Shown here: piece by piece, positions 63,720 to 64,000 of the stretch
Numbering within the stretch: the stretch's first letter is position 1
Layout of the letters: each line of letters begins with the position of its first letter
Source: Enterococcus caccae ATCC BAA-1240
GTDB taxonomy: Bacteria > Bacillota > Bacilli > Lactobacillales > Enterococcaceae
DNA: 64,000 bases
Reading direction: 5' to 3'
Assembly: GCF_000407145.1 (NCBI RefSeq)
Contig: NZ_KE136472.1
Coordinates: 310,001 to 374,000 of the forward strand
Notes under the pieces: generated by a model
What the model was told of the DNA's origin: nothing
What the model saw: only the letters and a program-made list of their open reading frames with translations
The model's database searches: none
Made by a program: the position numbers and the translations under genes

Positions 63720-64000
63720 AAAAGCACGCAAGCTTGTATGATTAAAGTGACAAAACCAAACCAAAAAGGAGCGTGCTTTTATGTCTAAAATGCTACCATC
63801 AATCAAACTATTTTATCATTAGAAATGGAAAAATATATTCCAGAAACCGATGTCACTTTTGCAGTGAATGTCTTAGTAGAAGCAATTCTTCAAACACTTT
63901 TCAAGAAATTAAAATAACAACTCGGACATCAAGCTAGAAAAAGTTGCTCATTATTTAGAAGCAGAGCTTCATGTGAAAAAGCACAATTAACAGATGAAAA
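63720..64000 (+). pseudogene. IS1182-family transposase N-terminal remnant (runs off window)
   Basis: AAGGAGCGTGCTTTT precedes ATG at 63,781 and the frames after it read MSKMLPS, then SLEMEKYIPETDVTFAVNVL and VEAIP, which parallels the start of element A's transposase (LEKNDIAFAIDQLVESIP). Frame changes and stops follow within 150 bases. The end lies outside the window. Confidence 0.65.

Noticed and set aside
1-64000. CRISPR arrays, rRNA and tRNA genes.
   Set aside because: I saw no regularly spaced repeats and no tRNA or rRNA consensus on either strand by reading; a tRNA scan would settle the latter.

Overview
The window is a low-GC Gram-positive chromosome, almost certainly an Enterococcus. 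The reasons are the relQ-nadK-rluD run, separate coaB and coaC genes, a preQ1-I riboswitch in front of queT, potABCD behind a cupin-type regulator, a VanC/E-type glycopeptide-resistance operon, and strong AGGAGG-type ribosome sites throughout. I cannot name the species.

Region 1 (1-24,027) is ordinary core chromosome. It carries alarmone and NADP synthesis (relQ end, nadK), a pseudouridine synthase, mgtE, and a TetR repressor whose identical 17-bp operator occurs both in its own promoter and in front of a small membrane protein. Then come cutC, rlmA, a candidate small RNA, trmL, a glyoxalase-fold gene, a phosphatase, recD2, a Met/Cys PLP enzyme, a lipid-kinase-like gene, preQ1-queT, a FemABX transferase, the panT-coaB-coaC pantothenate/CoA set, and potABCD.

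Region 2 (24,028-57,294) is a 33-kb integrated island bounded by a perfect 20-bp direct repeat. The left copy lies just after potD and the right copy overlaps the stop codon of a tyrosine recombinase. The left end has an initiator-like gene and a broken thioester/isopeptide wall-anchored adhesin. The right end has ICE-type small regulators, a DUF3173 protein and the integrase. No conjugation genes are visible. The interior holds many decayed insertion sequences (IS1182, IS200/IS605, IS256, IS4 and IS1380 families), fragments of umuC and ugd, and one intact, very AT-rich cargo: a three-gene ABC exporter divergent from eight tightly packed genes. Those eight are two ATP-grasp ligases, two dCTP-deaminase-like proteins, two NodU/TobZ carbamoyltransferases, an asparaginyl-tRNA-synthetase-like protein and a methyltransferase. 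I do not recognise this combination as a described pathway. It looks like a nucleotide- or amino-acid-derived small-molecule system and is the best candidate for something new. Further right sits an intact HTH-TPR (RRNPP-like) regulator followed by two tiny peptide ORFs with good ribosome sites, a possible signalling circuit.

Region 3 (57,295-64,000) begins with att-like and enterococcal repeat sequence and then carries vanE-type ligase, vanXY, vanT, vanR and vanS, apparently all intact: a D-Ala-D-Ser vancomycin-resistance operon. Its operon promoter is preceded by an 11-bp-spaced direct repeat suited to an OmpR-type activator. The window ends in a repeat and an IS1182-family remnant. Because att-like copies lie on both sides of 57.4 kb, the van segment may be a second element stacked on the same site.
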